64,000 nt of DNA from SAR202 cluster bacterium (GTDB taxonomy: Bacteria > Chloroflexota > Dehalococcoidia > Lucifugimonadales > UBA2985). How positions within the stretch are numbered: the first letter of the stretch is position 1; each line of letters starts with the position of its first letter. Location of the stretch: positions 124,001 through 188,000 of the forward strand of contig VFHP01000024.1 in assembly GCA_009391535.1 (NCBI GenBank), given 5' to 3'. The translations under genes were made by a program, and so were the position numbers. Of the stretch, positions 25,577-35,367 are shown piece after piece. A model generated the notes under the pieces. It was not told the DNA's origin. It worked only from the letters and a program-made list of their open reading frames with translations, and did no database searches.

Positions 25577-28030
25577 CTATTGAGTTACAAGGACAGGTTT
25601 TCTGCCTTTAGCCTTTTTTATCTCTATATTATTATCCTTCAAGTCTATAACTATTGTATCTCCAGATCTAAAATCACCGGACAAGAGTTTGTTTGATATG
25701 GGATTTTCGATGTATCTTTGAACTGCTCTCCGGAGTGGTCTGGCTCCATATTCTGGATCGAAAGCTTCACTACATAGCCATGTTTTGGCCTTGTCTTTTA
25801 TCAACAATCCAATTTTAAGTTCAGAAAGTCTGTTGCTAAGTTCTTCTACGAGTAGATTAACAATGTCTTTCAGTTGTTCAACGGTCAGAGAATCAAAAAT
25901 TACAATTTCATCGATTCGATTCAGCAATTCAGGCCGAAAGGTTTTCTTTAGAGACTCTTCTATGTGGGATCGTATCTTTTCTTGTTCTGTGATAGATGTG
26001 TCTCCTCTGAGAAACCCCATATTGCTTCTGATGTTCTCATTAGTTCCCAGATTGCTCGTCATTATTATGATAGTGTTCTTAAAATTCACTGTTCTACCTT
26101 GGCTATCTGTTAAGCGACCGTCTTCGAGTATTTGCAGTAGTATATTGAATACATCTGGGTGTGCTTTCTCAATTTCATCAAATAGGATTACTCTAAAGGG
26201 ACGTCTCCTTACTAATTCCGTAAGTTGTCCTCCTTCATCATGTCCTATGTAGCCAGGTGGTGAACCCACTAGTTTCGATACACTGTGTTTTTCCATATAT
26301 TCTGACATGTCTATTCTTATCATGTTATCTTCATGATCGAATAGAAATTCTGCTAAACTTCTAGCTAGTTCTGTTTTGCCAACACCTGTAGGTCCCAAAA
26401 ATATGAAACTACCTATGGGTCGCTTTGGGTCTCTGAGTCCTGCCATGGATCTGCGAGTAGCTTCGGATATTATAGTTATTGCATTATCTTGACCAACTAC
26501 TCTGTTGTGGAGACGTTTCTCCATGTGAAGCAGTTTCTCAGTTTCATTTTCCAACATTTCTCTGGTTGGTATTCCAGTCCATTCTGATATAAGATCACCT
26601 ATATCTTTTTCCGTGACAGTCATTTCCACTTTATGGTCTTTCAGCCATTCCTGATGCCCGTAGTCATATTCCCTTTCTTGATTGAGCCTTTCGGTACGGA
26701 ATTCGGCTGCTTTCTCGTAATCTTCTCTTTGTGAAGCTGCCTCTTCTTGGTATTGAAGCTGTTGTATAGAATTTTCCTTTTCTCTTAACTCAGTTGGAAA
26801 ACTTTCAGAATCTAGGCGCAACTTGCTTGCAGCTTCATCTATCAAGTCGACAGCTTTATCAGGAAGGTTTCTATCTGTGATGTACCTATTACTTAACTTA
26901 ACCGCGGCTACTAAAGCGGATTCATCTATCTTGACTCTATGATGAGATTCATATTTGGGGGACAATCCTTTTAGCATTTCTATCGCAGTTTCCATATCAG
27001 GTTCTTCTAAATATATAGGTTGGAACCTTCTTTCAAGTGCGGCGTCCCTTTCGATGTGTTTCCTGTATTCGTTTAATGTTGTGGCACCAATACACTGTAA
27101 TTCGCCTCTGGCTAGGGCAGGTTTCATCAAGTTGCTGGCATCTATAGCACCTTCAGCCGCCCCAGCTCCGACTACAGTGTGAATTTCGTCGATAAATAAT
27201 ATAACTTCACCTTTAGCTTGCTTGATTTCGTCCATCACACTTTTTAGGCGTTCTTCGAATTCACCTCTAAATTTACTCCCGGCTATTAGTGATCCCATAT
27301 CCAGCGCCAACAGTTTTTTACCTTTTATAGCCGATGGGACATCGCCAGAGATTATACGTTGTGCGAGAGCTTCGGCTATTGCGGTCTTACCCACTCCCGC
27401 TTCTCCTATGATTACTGGATTGTTTTTCGTACGGCGGGTTATAGTTTGCATTACGCGTTTAATCTCAAGGTTTCTTCCGATTATTGGATCGAGTTGGCCT
27501 TTATTAGCCATTTCAGTAAGATCAACACTATATTTCTCTAAAGATCTATATCGGCTCTCTGCTCTTGGGTCTGTTACTCTGTGCCCTCCCCTTATAGACG
27601 CGAGGGCTTGATATATTTTTTCCTGCGTTATACCAAACTCGGTTAATATAGTGCGTGAGTCCCCTTGGGTGTCTTGGGAAATTGCTATTAACAGATGTTC
27701 TGCCCCAATAAATTCATCTTTAAATCTATCAGCCTCTTCCTTTGCTTTTTCTATTAGTGTATTGGCCCGTGGGGTTATGTAAAGCTGAGAGTTTTCATAT
27801 GCGTTCTTAGGCATTGATTCTAGAACTATTTCAACCTTCTTGGTAATTGTATCTAGTGACAACCCTATTTCTTGGAGTATTTTGGAAGTTACTCCATTGC
27901 TAATTTCTAGCAACGCGAGCAGTACGTGCTCGACATCCCATTGACTGTGCCTATATCTTCTGACAATTGCTTGAGACAAGTTCAGTACTTCCTGTCCTTG
28001 TTCTGTGAAATCATCCGGTTTAAGTACCAT
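25577..28030 (-). CDS. clpC: ATP-dependent Clp protease ATP-binding subunit, ClpC type
   Basis: 817 residues: two N-terminal Clp repeats (1-145), a first AAA+ domain with GEAGVGKTA (209-217) and [13 protein letters not shown], a short middle region (about 400-470, with a UVR-like [14 protein letters not shown]), then a second AAA+ domain with GPTGVGKTE and [12 protein letters not shown]. The middle region is too short for ClpB's long coiled coil, so I call ClpC. MGF in the D2 loop could be the ClpP-docking tripeptide. It unfolds proteins for ClpP or as a disaggregase. It is the third gene of the CbpA-HspR-ClpC operon; GGAGG lies eight bases before the ATG. Confidence 0.9.
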   Translation of the reverse strand: MVLKPDDFTEQGQEVLNLSQAIVRRYRHSQWDVEHVLLALLEISNGVTSKILQEIGLSLDTITKKVEIVLESMPKNAYENSQLYITPRANTLIEKAKEEADRFKDEFIGAEHLLIAISQDTQGDSRTILTEFGITQEKIYQALASIRGGHRVTDPRAESRYRSLEKYSVDLTEMANKGQLDPIIGRNLEIKRVMQTITRRTKNNPVIIGEAGVGKTAIAEALAQRIISGDVPSAIKGKKLLALDMGSLIAGSKFRGEFEERLKSVMDEIKQAKGEVILFIDEIHTVVGAGAAEGAIDASNLMKPALARGELQCIGATTLNEYRKHIERDAALERRFQPIYLEEPDMETAIEMLKGLSPKYESHHRVKIDESALVAAVKLSNRYITDRNLPDKAVDLIDEAASKLRLDSESFPTELREKENSIQQLQYQEEAASQREDYEKAAEFRTERLNQEREYDYGHQEWLKDHKVEMTVTEKDIGDLISEWTGIPTREMLENETEKLLHMEKRLHNRVVGQDNAITIISEATRRSMAGLRDPKRPIGSFIFLGPTGVGKTELARSLAEFLFDHEDNMIRIDMSEYMEKHSVSKLVGSPPGYIGHDEGGQLTELVRRRPFRVILFDEIEKAHPDVFNILLQILEDGRLTDSQGRTVNFKNTIIIMTSNLGTNENIRSNMGFLRGDTSITEQEKIRSHIEESLKKTFRPELLNRIDEIVIFDSLTVEQLKDIVNLLVEELSNRLSELKIGLLIKDKAKTWLCSEAFDPEYGARPLRRAVQRYIENPISNKLLSGDFRSGDTIVIDLKDNNIEIKKAKGRKPVLVTQ

Positions 28031-28071
28031 TTTAATGACCTCCTAAGTACTTATTGTTTCTTCATGATTAT

Positions 28072-28407
28072 TTACATGCGTCTAATATTTCTGGTATGTG
28101 ATAGTTGTTGATTTAGGTTCAACACTTGTTTTTCTAAGTCACTTATCCGTTCCATCAATTGCATAACTACTTGAACTCCTGCGAGGTTGATGCCCAATTC
28201 ATCGGTAAGGGACTTGATGCTTCTGAGTTTTTCTATATCTTTTTGAGAATATAGCCTTATGTTCCCTCTGGATCGAGCCGGTTCAAGTAGCCCTTCCCTT
28301 TCGTAATAACGTAATGTTTGGGTGTGCACTCTAACCATCCGTGCAGCTACACTTATAACAAAGCAAGGATCGTTGTCATCCCACATATTATTTCTTGGAC
28401 CAACCAT
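28072..28407 (-). CDS. hspR: HspR-like MerR-family heat-shock repressor
   Basis: 111 residues: a winged-helix MerR DNA-binding domain (ISVAARMVRVHTQTLRYYEREGLLEPARSR in the first half, RLYSQKDIEKL next) and a C-terminal coiled coil (MERISDLEKQVLNLNQQL). HspR proteins repress chaperone operons, usually binding HAIR inverted repeats. The gene starts one base after the end of the CbpA gene, with GGAG five bases before ATG 28407, and precedes clpC. This context of DnaJ-like co-chaperone and Clp ATPase supports the assignment and suggests autoregulation. Confidence 0.88.
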   Translation of the reverse strand: MVGPRNNMWDDNDPCFVISVAARMVRVHTQTLRYYEREGLLEPARSRGNIRLYSQKDIEKLRSIKSLTDELGINLAGVQVVMQLMERISDLEKQVLNLNQQLSHTRNIRRM

Positions 28408-28408
28408 T

Positions 28409-29278
28409 TTACTCCTTACTTTCTCGAAGGGATTTTAATTTCAGGAACAGTTCTTTTTCTTCCTTAGATAATGCCGTCGGTATTCTTATATGTGCAGACA
28501 GATACATGTTTCCTCGTTTATCAGGAGATTTGAGCAAAGGCATGCCTTTTCCTGATAACCTGAAGGAGGTTCCATTTTGTGTTTCAGGAGGAACTGTGAA
28601 AAGGATTCTTTCTCCAATTATGTTTAGTTCGATTTCGATGCCAAATATGGCATCCAATAGATCCAGATCAATCTTGGTGTGTAGATCATTACCAATTCTT
28701 TTGTAATCTTCCATTTTAGATATTTTTGTTACCAGATAAAAATTGGTTGTATGTTTATCTTGTACGTGTATTTTGGATCCATTGTCTACACCAGGTGGGA
28801 TCTTTACTTCAATTTTTCTTTCATTCGACGACTCAGCGTCACCTATATTAATAACGCGGGATGTGCCAGTGAAAGCCTCTAAAAGGGTTATGTTGATGGT
28901 TTTTTCTATTTTCCTCGGTTTTGCGTTATTTGCCTTGGTTTTGTTGAACCTGTTGATTATGTCTTGTATGGAGTTTCGGTTCCCTCCAACATTACTAAAT
29001 CCCCAAGTAAAATTATTCCCTTGGAATGGCCTCTCTCTCCTATGCAATTCATCCGCGTTTTTCCAGTTTTCTCCGAATGTGTCGTAGTTATTCCTGTTTT
29101 CGGTATCTGATAGAACTTCGTTGGCCTCATTAATTTGTTTGAATATGCTTTCTGCTTCTTTGTTCCCCTTGTTAAGGTCAGGGTGGTATTTTCTAGCTAA
29201 GCGCCTATAGGCTTGGCTTATTTCTTTTTGCGAAGCCTTTCTGCTAATACCTAGAACTGCATAATAGTCATTATTCAT
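28409..29278 (-). CDS. cbpA: DnaJ-class co-chaperone, CbpA type
   Basis: About 289 residues. An N-terminal J domain ([12 protein letters not shown], then the HPD motif in [11 protein letters not shown]) is followed by a G/F-poor linker and the two C-terminal substrate-binding barrels ([35 protein letters not shown]). No cysteine zinc-finger repeats are present, which marks the CbpA rather than the DnaJ type. It stimulates DnaK, which is not encoded in this window. ATG 29278, with AGGT six bases upstream, is the right start: the longer form from 29299 would begin upstream of the predicted transcript start. Confidence 0.92.
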   Translation of the reverse strand: MNNDYYAVLGISRKASQKEISQAYRRLARKYHPDLNKGNKEAESIFKQINEANEVLSDTENRNNYDTFGENWKNADELHRRERPFQGNNFTWGFSNVGGNRNSIQDIINRFNKTKANNAKPRKIEKTINITLLEAFTGTSRVINIGDAESSNERKIEVKIPPGVDNGSKIHVQDKHTTNFYLVTKISKMEDYKRIGNDLHTKIDLDLLDAIFGIEIELNIIGERILFTVPPETQNGTSFRLSGKGMPLLKSPDKRGNMYLSAHIRIPTALSKEEKELFLKLKSLRESKE

Positions 29279-29297
29279 AACAAACCTGTGTAGTGGC

Positions 29298-29326
29298 AAT
29301 ATACATTAATGTGTGTGCATTGTCAA
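29298..29326 (-). promoter_or_regulatory. Promoter of the cbpA-hspR-clpC operon
   Basis: Minus strand: TTGACA (29326-29321), 17-base spacer and TATATT (29303-29298). The spacer edge contains the palindrome ACATTAATGT (29303-29312), a possible operator. The predicted transcript starts about 13 bases before ATG 29278. Confidence 0.6.
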
Positions 29327-29373
29327 TAAAAATGAATATGATGAATAAGCAATGTTGATAATACTGTGTTAAC

Positions 29374-29429
29374 TTTGATATATCAAAATATTCAGGGCAA
29401 GCACAAATATAATAACATTTGATATATCA
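29374..29429. promoter_or_regulatory. Two TGATATATCA palindromes, candidate operators
   Basis: TTTGATATATCAAA (29374-29387) is a perfect 14-bp palindrome; its core TGATATATCA recurs at 29420-29429, with centres 44 bases apart, about four helical turns. They lie between the divergent cbpA and alaS promoters. No known regulator can be assigned from the sequence. The rest of the 330-base region holds no gene. Confidence 0.45.
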
Positions 29430-29569
29430 TGTATTGAGTGTGTCATATTTGCATTAATGGGCAAATACTTATTTACTTGAATATGTCTCTAGCTCTGAGT
29501 TTTTGTGGGTCTTAGTTAAGTAAAGTAGTTTCTATGGACTTGTTTTGGGATACTCAAGAGCAAACTCGT

Positions 29570-29598
29570 TTGACAGTGATATTGCCATAACCTAGAAT
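29570..29598 (+). promoter_or_regulatory. Promoter of alaS
   Basis: TTGACA (29570-29575), exactly 17 bases, and TAGAAT (29593-29598), about 34 bases before the TTG start codon. Confidence 0.65.
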
Positions 29599-29631
29599 CG
29601 TGTTTAACTTTACAAGGGAAGTATTAAAGGT

Positions 29632-32511
29632 TTGATCGCAACTGGAGATTCTATAAGAGAGGCTTTCCTTAGCTTTTTTGAGGGCAAAGGGCATATGCGC
29701 ATGCCTAGCTCATCATTGATACCGGCGGCAGACCCGACTTTGTTGCTTACTAACGCAGGTATGGTTCAATTTAAGCCTTATTTCACAGGGGAAATGGACC
29801 CCCCTAACAGACGTATGACTTCGGTCCAAAAATGTTTCAGAACCACAGATATCGACTCTGTTGGTGACGCGACTCATCTAACTTTATTTGAAATGCTAGG
29901 CAATTTTAGTGTAGGAGATTACTTTAAAAAAGAGGCGATAGAGTATGGATGGGAATTTGTTACTGGTGTTCTTTCCTTGGACGCTAATAGGATATGGATA
30001 ACGATTTTCACTGATGACGAAGAATCTTTAGGTTATTGGATAAATGTAGGAGTCCCCCGAGACCGTATAAAAAGATTTGGACATGAGGACAATTTTTGGG
30101 GCCCTGCAGGAAAAGAAGGTCCTTGTGGACCGTGTAGTGAAATACATTATGACTTTGGGATGGAACAGGGGTGCCTAAAGATGGATTGCGGACCCAACTG
30201 CACTAACTTGATCGAAAGCACAGGTATTCAATGTACAAGATTCGTTGAACTGTGGAATCTAGTTTTCATGGAATATTACCAAGATGAGGACGGTTCTAGA
30301 ACCAATCTACCATCTCCAAATATTGATACTGGCATGGGATTGGAACGGTGTGCTGTAATAATGCAACAAAAAGACAATATCTACGAAACTGATTTGTTTT
30401 ATCCGATAGTGGCAAGAATATGTAATCTGACCGGTAAGACCTATGGGTCTGATATAGATGTTGATCAAGCAATAAGAATAGTCGCAGAACATTGTAGAAG
30501 CGCTGTGTTTCTGATTAGTGATGGTGTAGTTCCTAGTAACGAGGGACGAGGTTATGTTCTCAGAAGGCTTATACGAAGAGCTGTTCGATATGCAAACAAG
30601 TTGGGCGTGGCATTATTTACCGATAAAAGCCTTTTCCTTGAACAGGAAAGAGACTTTCCAATCGTCGGCATTGACAACAATAGTTTCATTGTTCAGTTAG
30701 CTAGTTTTGTCATTGAACTCAATCGGAATGTCTATCCAGACCTCTTGGATAGAGAGAGTTTTGTATTGAGGGTATTGAACACTGAAGAAGAACGATTTGT
30801 ACAAGTTTTTGATCAAGGTAATGGAATTCTTGGAGAGTTAGTCGACTATCGCAAGACTATCACTGAGATCCAAGACGATATCGTATCTCAAAATCGGTCT
30901 CTACCTGGTGTAGAAACCGCAGGGGGATCAATGGCTAAGGATGAACTTGAAAAACAGATTGCAGCCAGTTCAAATGTCGAGATTACCTTGGGAAAATGGT
31001 CCAGTAAAATATCCGGTTCTGAAGCCTTTATCATGTACGATACATACGGATTCCCTCCTGAATTGACGGAAGAAATAGCTAGGGAAAATGGTTTGGACGG
31101 TATAGACTACCCTGATTTCGCCAATAATATGGAAAACCAAAGAAATAAAGGCAGATCAGCATCTTCGAGATTTCAAGGTAATTTTGACAAAAATAGGATC
31201 TATCAACAACTTGATAGCATAGAAACTTCATTCATTGGATACGAGAGCTTTGAGAGTGAATCAGAAGTTTTAGCTATTATAATGAACGAGAAGATAGTTG
31301 ATAATGTCTTCGAAGGGGACGAATTGGAATTGATAATCAAAGAAACGCCTTTTTATCCTGAAATGGGAGGACAGCAGGGAGATACAGGATTTATCTATAA
31401 TGATACAGTTTCTCTACGAGTTGTAGACACTCAGACACCTTTAGCGGGTTTAGTAGTCCAAAGATGTCTGGTGGTGTCGGGCAATTTAGCTGTCGGGTCA
31501 AATGTTAAGTCTTCGGTGGATAATGTGAGACGTCAGGATACGGCGAGGAATCATAGTGCCACTCACATGCTACATGCTGCTCTCAGGGAAGTCTTAGGTT
31601 CACACGTTAGGCAACAGGGATCCCTTGTTACTGCCGACAGATTGAGATTCGACTTTACCCATTTGAGTTCACTGACAGATGAAGAACTCTTGCAAGTGCA
31701 GAAGATTACTAATCAAAAAATACGGGAGAATTTGCCAGTTTCTTTCGAAACCACTAGCTACCAAGAGGCAATAAATATGGGTGCATTAGCATTTTTTGGT
31801 GACAGATACGGCAATGATGTTAGGGTGGTATCAATTGATTCTGGCAACAACGGGATATTCAGTCTGGAAGTTTGTGGTGGCACACATGTGAGATACACAG
31901 GAGATATAGGTTACTGTCATATTATATCGGAGACCGGTATCGGATCAGGAATAAGACGTATAGAGGCTCTAACAGGTAGAGCAGCTGAAGACGCTATGTT
32001 AGGTCAAAAAAGGATTGTAGAAGCTGTGTCTAAGAGAATACAGGCTGCTCCACAAGAGATAGTTAACAGATTGGATGATTTCGTCTCTACATTTCAATCT
32101 AACAGCAAAAGAATTAACGAACTGGAGAGACAAATTCTGAAAAACGATTTAAATACTCTGGTTAGAACTATCATAGGAGAATCGACTCTAATAAAGGGAG
32201 AGCTAGTGGTATCTTCCGCTGATTTACTTAGGGAGGTGGGTGATTGGATAAAGAATGAAATAGACAGTGGTATTATTGTTCTAGGTGCCATTTTAAACAA
32301 TAGGCCATCTCTATTAGTAATGGCTACTCAAGATCTAGTTAGTAAAGGTTTTAATTCAGGTGATGTGATTAAGGATACTGCCAGAATAGTAGGAGGAGGT
32401 GGTGGTGGTCGACCTGATATAGCACAGGCCGGTGGTAAACAACCAGAGAAACTAAATGTAGCACTTGATTACGCAGAACAGAAGATATCGTTATGGCTCA
32501 AGACTCTGTAA
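29632..32511 (+). CDS. alaS: Alanyl-tRNA synthetase with an extra segment
   Basis: Charges tRNA-Ala. At 959 residues it is longer than the usual 870-900. The class II catalytic domain (SIREAFLSFFEGKGH, GPCGPCSEIHYD), the editing domain with zinc ligands HSATHMLH and CGGTHVRY, and the C-terminal glycine-rich GGGGGGRPDIAQAGG are all present. The extra residues, about 50-60, lie between NGILGELVDYRK and GSEAFIMYDTYGFP (about residues 405-460), where other enzymes have a short linker. The start codon is TTG (residues IATGDSIREAF), fixed by homology, with AAAGG close upstream. ruvX overlaps its end by 19 bases. Confidence 0.96.
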   Translation: MIATGDSIREAFLSFFEGKGHMRMPSSSLIPAADPTLLLTNAGMVQFKPYFTGEMDPPNRRMTSVQKCFRTTDIDSVGDATHLTLFEMLGNFSVGDYFKKEAIEYGWEFVTGVLSLDANRIWITIFTDDEESLGYWINVGVPRDRIKRFGHEDNFWGPAGKEGPCGPCSEIHYDFGMEQGCLKMDCGPNCTNLIESTGIQCTRFVELWNLVFMEYYQDEDGSRTNLPSPNIDTGMGLERCAVIMQQKDNIYETDLFYPIVARICNLTGKTYGSDIDVDQAIRIVAEHCRSAVFLISDGVVPSNEGRGYVLRRLIRRAVRYANKLGVALFTDKSLFLEQERDFPIVGIDNNSFIVQLASFVIELNRNVYPDLLDRESFVLRVLNTEEERFVQVFDQGNGILGELVDYRKTITEIQDDIVSQNRSLPGVETAGGSMAKDELEKQIAASSNVEITLGKWSSKISGSEAFIMYDTYGFPPELTEEIARENGLDGIDYPDFANNMENQRNKGRSASSRFQGNFDKNRIYQQLDSIETSFIGYESFESESEVLAIIMNEKIVDNVFEGDELELIIKETPFYPEMGGQQGDTGFIYNDTVSLRVVDTQTPLAGLVVQRCLVVSGNLAVGSNVKSSVDNVRRQDTARNHSATHMLHAALREVLGSHVRQQGSLVTADRLRFDFTHLSSLTDEELLQVQKITNQKIRENLPVSFETTSYQEAINMGALAFFGDRYGNDVRVVSIDSGNNGIFSLEVCGGTHVRYTGDIGYCHIISETGIGSGIRRIEALTGRAAEDAMLGQKRIVEAVSKRIQAAPQEIVNRLDDFVSTFQSNSKRINELERQILKNDLNTLVRTIIGESTLIKGELVVSSADLLREVGDWIKNEIDSGIIVLGAILNNRPSLLVMATQDLVSKGFNSGDVIKDTARIVGGGGGGRPDIAQAGGKQPEKLNVALDYAEQKISLWLKTL

Positions 32512-32927
32512 GAATTCTTGGCTTGGATGTTGGAGAAAAACGAATTGGCGTCGCTGTAGCATATCCAGATGGCATAGTAGTCCGACCACTTGTCGCTATT
32601 AACAGATCTTCTATATCTGATGACACTGATAAAATTGTCTCCCTCATAAATGAATACAACATCGAGTTGGTAGTAGTAGGATTACCAATTAGTTTGGACG
32701 GGAAATTTAGTCATCAGGCAAGGTTAGTCAAAGATTTTACTCGAAATTTGACTGATGCCTCGCCGGTTCGAGTTAAATCACACGATGAAAGATTTTCAAC
32801 CGTAGAAGCAAATAGATTGTTAATTGATGCGGGTCAGAAGCCTTCTAGGAACAAAGGTCTTTTGGATTCCGCCTCAGCTGCAGTGATACTCCAGTCCTAC
32901 CTAGAGTCTAATAGATTCAGAAGTTAA
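32493..32927 (+). CDS. ruvX: Putative pre-16S rRNA nuclease / Holliday junction resolvase-like protein
   Basis: 144 residues with the RNase H-like YqgF fold: ILGLDVGEKRIGVAVA near the start (catalytic Asp), VVVGLPISLDGK near 61-72, DERFSTVEANRLL near 103-115 and SASAAVILQSYL at the end. Family members process the 5' end of 16S rRNA. The ATG lies inside the last codons of alaS (19-base overlap), so the two are coupled; alaS-yqgF adjacency is common in bacteria. Confidence 0.94.
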   Translation: MAQDSVRILGLDVGEKRIGVAVAYPDGIVVRPLVAINRSSISDDTDKIVSLINEYNIELVVVGLPISLDGKFSHQARLVKDFTRNLTDASPVRVKSHDERFSTVEANRLLIDAGQKPSRNKGLLDSASAAVILQSYLESNRFRS

Positions 32928-32933
32928 CAATTA

Positions 32934-32963
32934 TTGATGGTAGATTCATTATGCTGGTATACT
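32934..32963 (+). promoter_or_regulatory. Candidate promoter of aroE
   Basis: TTGATG (32934-32939), 18-base spacer and TATACT (32958-32963) with TGG directly before it. About 37 bases before the aroE start. Confidence 0.45.
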
Positions 32964-32999
32964 CCAGTGAAATTAAAACTGTTAGCGAGTTCTTGATTA

Positions 33000-33860
33000 A
33001 TGATAAAGACGATTTTTCTGCTAGGACATCCGGTGGGCCACTCTATCTCACCAATATTTCAACAAGTTGCTTTGGATTACCATAATTTACCCATCGTTTA
33101 TAAACCGATTGATGTTTTCCCAGACAAATTGGAAGAAACCATAGATTTATTAAGACAAGAAAATTTTGTTGGAGCTAATGTTACTGTACCTCATAAAGAA
33201 ACAGTTTTTGATTTATTAGATGAAGTAGATGACACTGCGAAAGTTGTTGGTGCTGTTAATACTATTGAGAATAAGTCCGGTAAACTTATCGGCCATAATA
33301 CCGATGTAGATGGGTTTATCATGTCTTTAAAAAAAAATTCCACACTTAACCCATCTGGGAAGATGTGTGTAGTGATTGGAGCAGGCGGAAGCGCAAGAGC
33401 TGTTATCACAGGTTTGCTCCGTGTTGGAGTAGCCCGCGTAATAATATTCAACCGAACATTTTCCAGGGCAACAAATCTCGCGAATGAGATGAATCCTGAA
33501 GGAAACAAGATACAAGTTATTGATATGCAGGAAATCGATCTCTTCAAAAGATTTGTTGAAGAAGCTGATTTGATAGTTAATTGTACGTCAATAGGTATGA
33601 AAGGCGGATCCGACGCTGAAAAGACACCTGTACCTGTAGATATTATATCTCCCAAATCTTTGATAACAGATTTGGTCTATAACCCTGAGCAAACACCACT
33701 AATAAAGGGTGCTGACAAAGCTGGTGCTAATGTTTTAACAGGATTATCTATGTTAGTTTACCAAGGAGCTATATCATTTGAGATATGGACTGGTAAGAAA
33801 GCACCAGTAGATCGAATGTTTGTTGCAGCCCAATCCGCTATGAATAAAGAGGTGGGATAG
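33000..33860 (+). CDS. aroE: Shikimate dehydrogenase
   Basis: 286 residues. The substrate-binding half has GHPVGHSISP (about 9-18), the catalytic-lysine segment NVTVPHKE and NTDVDGF; the NADP half has GAGGSARAV (near 124-132) and NRTFSRA. It reduces dehydroshikimate to shikimate. The next gene is aroC, another step of the same pathway, though a separate promoter-like -10 box lies between them. Confidence 0.96.
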   Translation: MIKTIFLLGHPVGHSISPIFQQVALDYHNLPIVYKPIDVFPDKLEETIDLLRQENFVGANVTVPHKETVFDLLDEVDDTAKVVGAVNTIENKSGKLIGHNTDVDGFIMSLKKNSTLNPSGKMCVVIGAGGSARAVITGLLRVGVARVIIFNRTFSRATNLANEMNPEGNKIQVIDMQEIDLFKRFVEEADLIVNCTSIGMKGGSDAEKTPVPVDIISPKSLITDLVYNPEQTPLIKGADKAGANVLTGLSMLVYQGAISFEIWTGKKAPVDRMFVAAQSAMNKEVG

Positions 33861-33940
33861 AATCTACTATTACATTCGAATAATTGTATACTTGATCTTA
33901 TTGAACGTTTAGGTGCAAGAGATATGTTGCCTTTATGCAA

Positions 33941-33971
33941 TTGTAAATAGTAGGATTGATCGAGGTATAAT
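33941..33971 (+). promoter_or_regulatory. Candidate promoter of aroC
   Basis: A perfect TATAAT (33966-33971) with TTGTAA (33941-33946) 19 bases upstream; the spacing is slightly long. The start codon is 76 bases further on. Confidence 0.4.
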
Positions 33972-34046
33972 GGTTTAATCAATGATTAGAACTTGTCTCA
34001 AATTTGTTGATGAGACGTATTGAACTGATATGAGGAGATGTGTCAA

Positions 34047-35297
34047 ATGCTAAGGTTTCTCACTGCAGGTGAATCACACGGGAAAAGTTTAACTACTATA
34101 ATTGAAGGTATTCCTGCCGGATTAGAAATCACGGAGGAATATATAGAAAGGGATATGGCACGTCGGCAAATAGGATACGGCAGGGGTGGCAGAATGCAGA
34201 TAGAAAAAGACCGTGCTGAAATATTGTCTGGTGTGAGGCATGGTTTGACTTTAGGTTCTCCAATTACTATGTTGATAATAAACAGGGATTGGTCCACAGG
34301 AAAGGGACCAGACGGAGTTCCTTGGATGGATGAAATGAACGTTGCCCCTTCAGATGTGCCATTTGACCCCATTACTCATATAAGACCAGGCCACGCGGAT
34401 ACTCCTGGAGTCACTAAATATATGCAATCTGATGCCCGTAATATTTTAGAACGTTCAAGTGCCAGAGAGTTTGCCGCTAGAGTGGCGGCTGGAGCTGTGG
34501 CGAAACGATTTTTGGAAGAATTTGGTATAAGTGTCCATGGTCATGTATTGTCTATTGGTGGTATTCACTCAAACTCGTCTGAGGATGTTGATTGGGCAAC
34601 ACTAGAGGAATCACCATACCATAAAGAAAATATTGAGGGATCCAAGATATCAGCAGTTAGATGTGCAGATCCTGTAGCAGCTGATCTCATGATAAAGGAA
34701 ATTGATAAAGCTAGAGAATCAGGAGATAGTTTGGGAGGCAGGATAGAGATTGTTGCCACGGGCGCACCAATTGGCTTGGGTAGTCATATACAATGGGATA
34801 GAAAATTAACCACTAAATTAGCCGGAGCCATTATGAGCATGAATGCGGTTAAAGGAGTTGAATTTGGCGCCGGATTCTCTCAAGCTGATTTAAGAGGTTC
34901 TCAGGTTCATGATGTCGTCAAACCAGTTGGTGAATGGGGAAACGAGTCTGATGGAAAAATAGGTAGACCATGGCCACGAAGGACAAATAATTCAGGCGGA
35001 TTAGAAGGAGGAATGACCACGGGAGAACCTTTAGTCATTAAGGCAGTAGTCAAACCAATAGCAACTATTATGAATGGTCTTGAAACTGTGGATTTGTTGA
35101 CAGGTGAATTTGTATCAAAAGCTCATTTTGAGCGAAGTGACATAACATTTGTACCAAGTTGTGCAGTTGTGGGTGAGGCTATGGTGGCTTTGGTGCTCGC
35201 AGAGGCAGTGCTGGAGAAATTTGGGGGCGATCATATTGAAGAAACAAAACGCAATTGGATATCCTATATGGCCACGACGGCTCCTCGGACAAGATGA
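34047..35297 (+). CDS. aroC: Chorismate synthase
   Basis: About 416 residues. The canonical start MLRFLTAGESHGKSL fixes the ATG at 34047, with GAGGAG eight to nine bases upstream; an ATG at 34038 sits on top of that ribosome binding site. Conserved segments RRQIGYGRGGRM, RPGHADTPG, ERSSARE and NNSGGLEGGMTTGEP, and an Asp/Arg-rich C-terminus, bind FMN and EPSP. It catalyses the last step of the shikimate pathway. Confidence 0.97.
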   Translation: MLRFLTAGESHGKSLTTIIEGIPAGLEITEEYIERDMARRQIGYGRGGRMQIEKDRAEILSGVRHGLTLGSPITMLIINRDWSTGKGPDGVPWMDEMNVAPSDVPFDPITHIRPGHADTPGVTKYMQSDARNILERSSAREFAARVAAGAVAKRFLEEFGISVHGHVLSIGGIHSNSSEDVDWATLEESPYHKENIEGSKISAVRCADPVAADLMIKEIDKARESGDSLGGRIEIVATGAPIGLGSHIQWDRKLTTKLAGAIMSMNAVKGVEFGAGFSQADLRGSQVHDVVKPVGEWGNESDGKIGRPWPRRTNNSGGLEGGMTTGEPLVIKAVVKPIATIMNGLETVDLLTGEFVSKAHFERSDITFVPSCAVVGEAMVALVLAEAVLEKFGGDHIEETKRNWISYMATTAPRTR

Positions 35298-35367
35298 TTT
35301 AGATTGAGTACTTTACTTATGAGTCCGGAATTTGTGTTTCATTCGAATTCTATTGGTCTGAATTAAT

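Noticed and set aside
25577-28030. ClpB disaggregase
   Set aside because: The middle domain between the two ATPases is too short for ClpB and has the UVR-like motif of ClpC.
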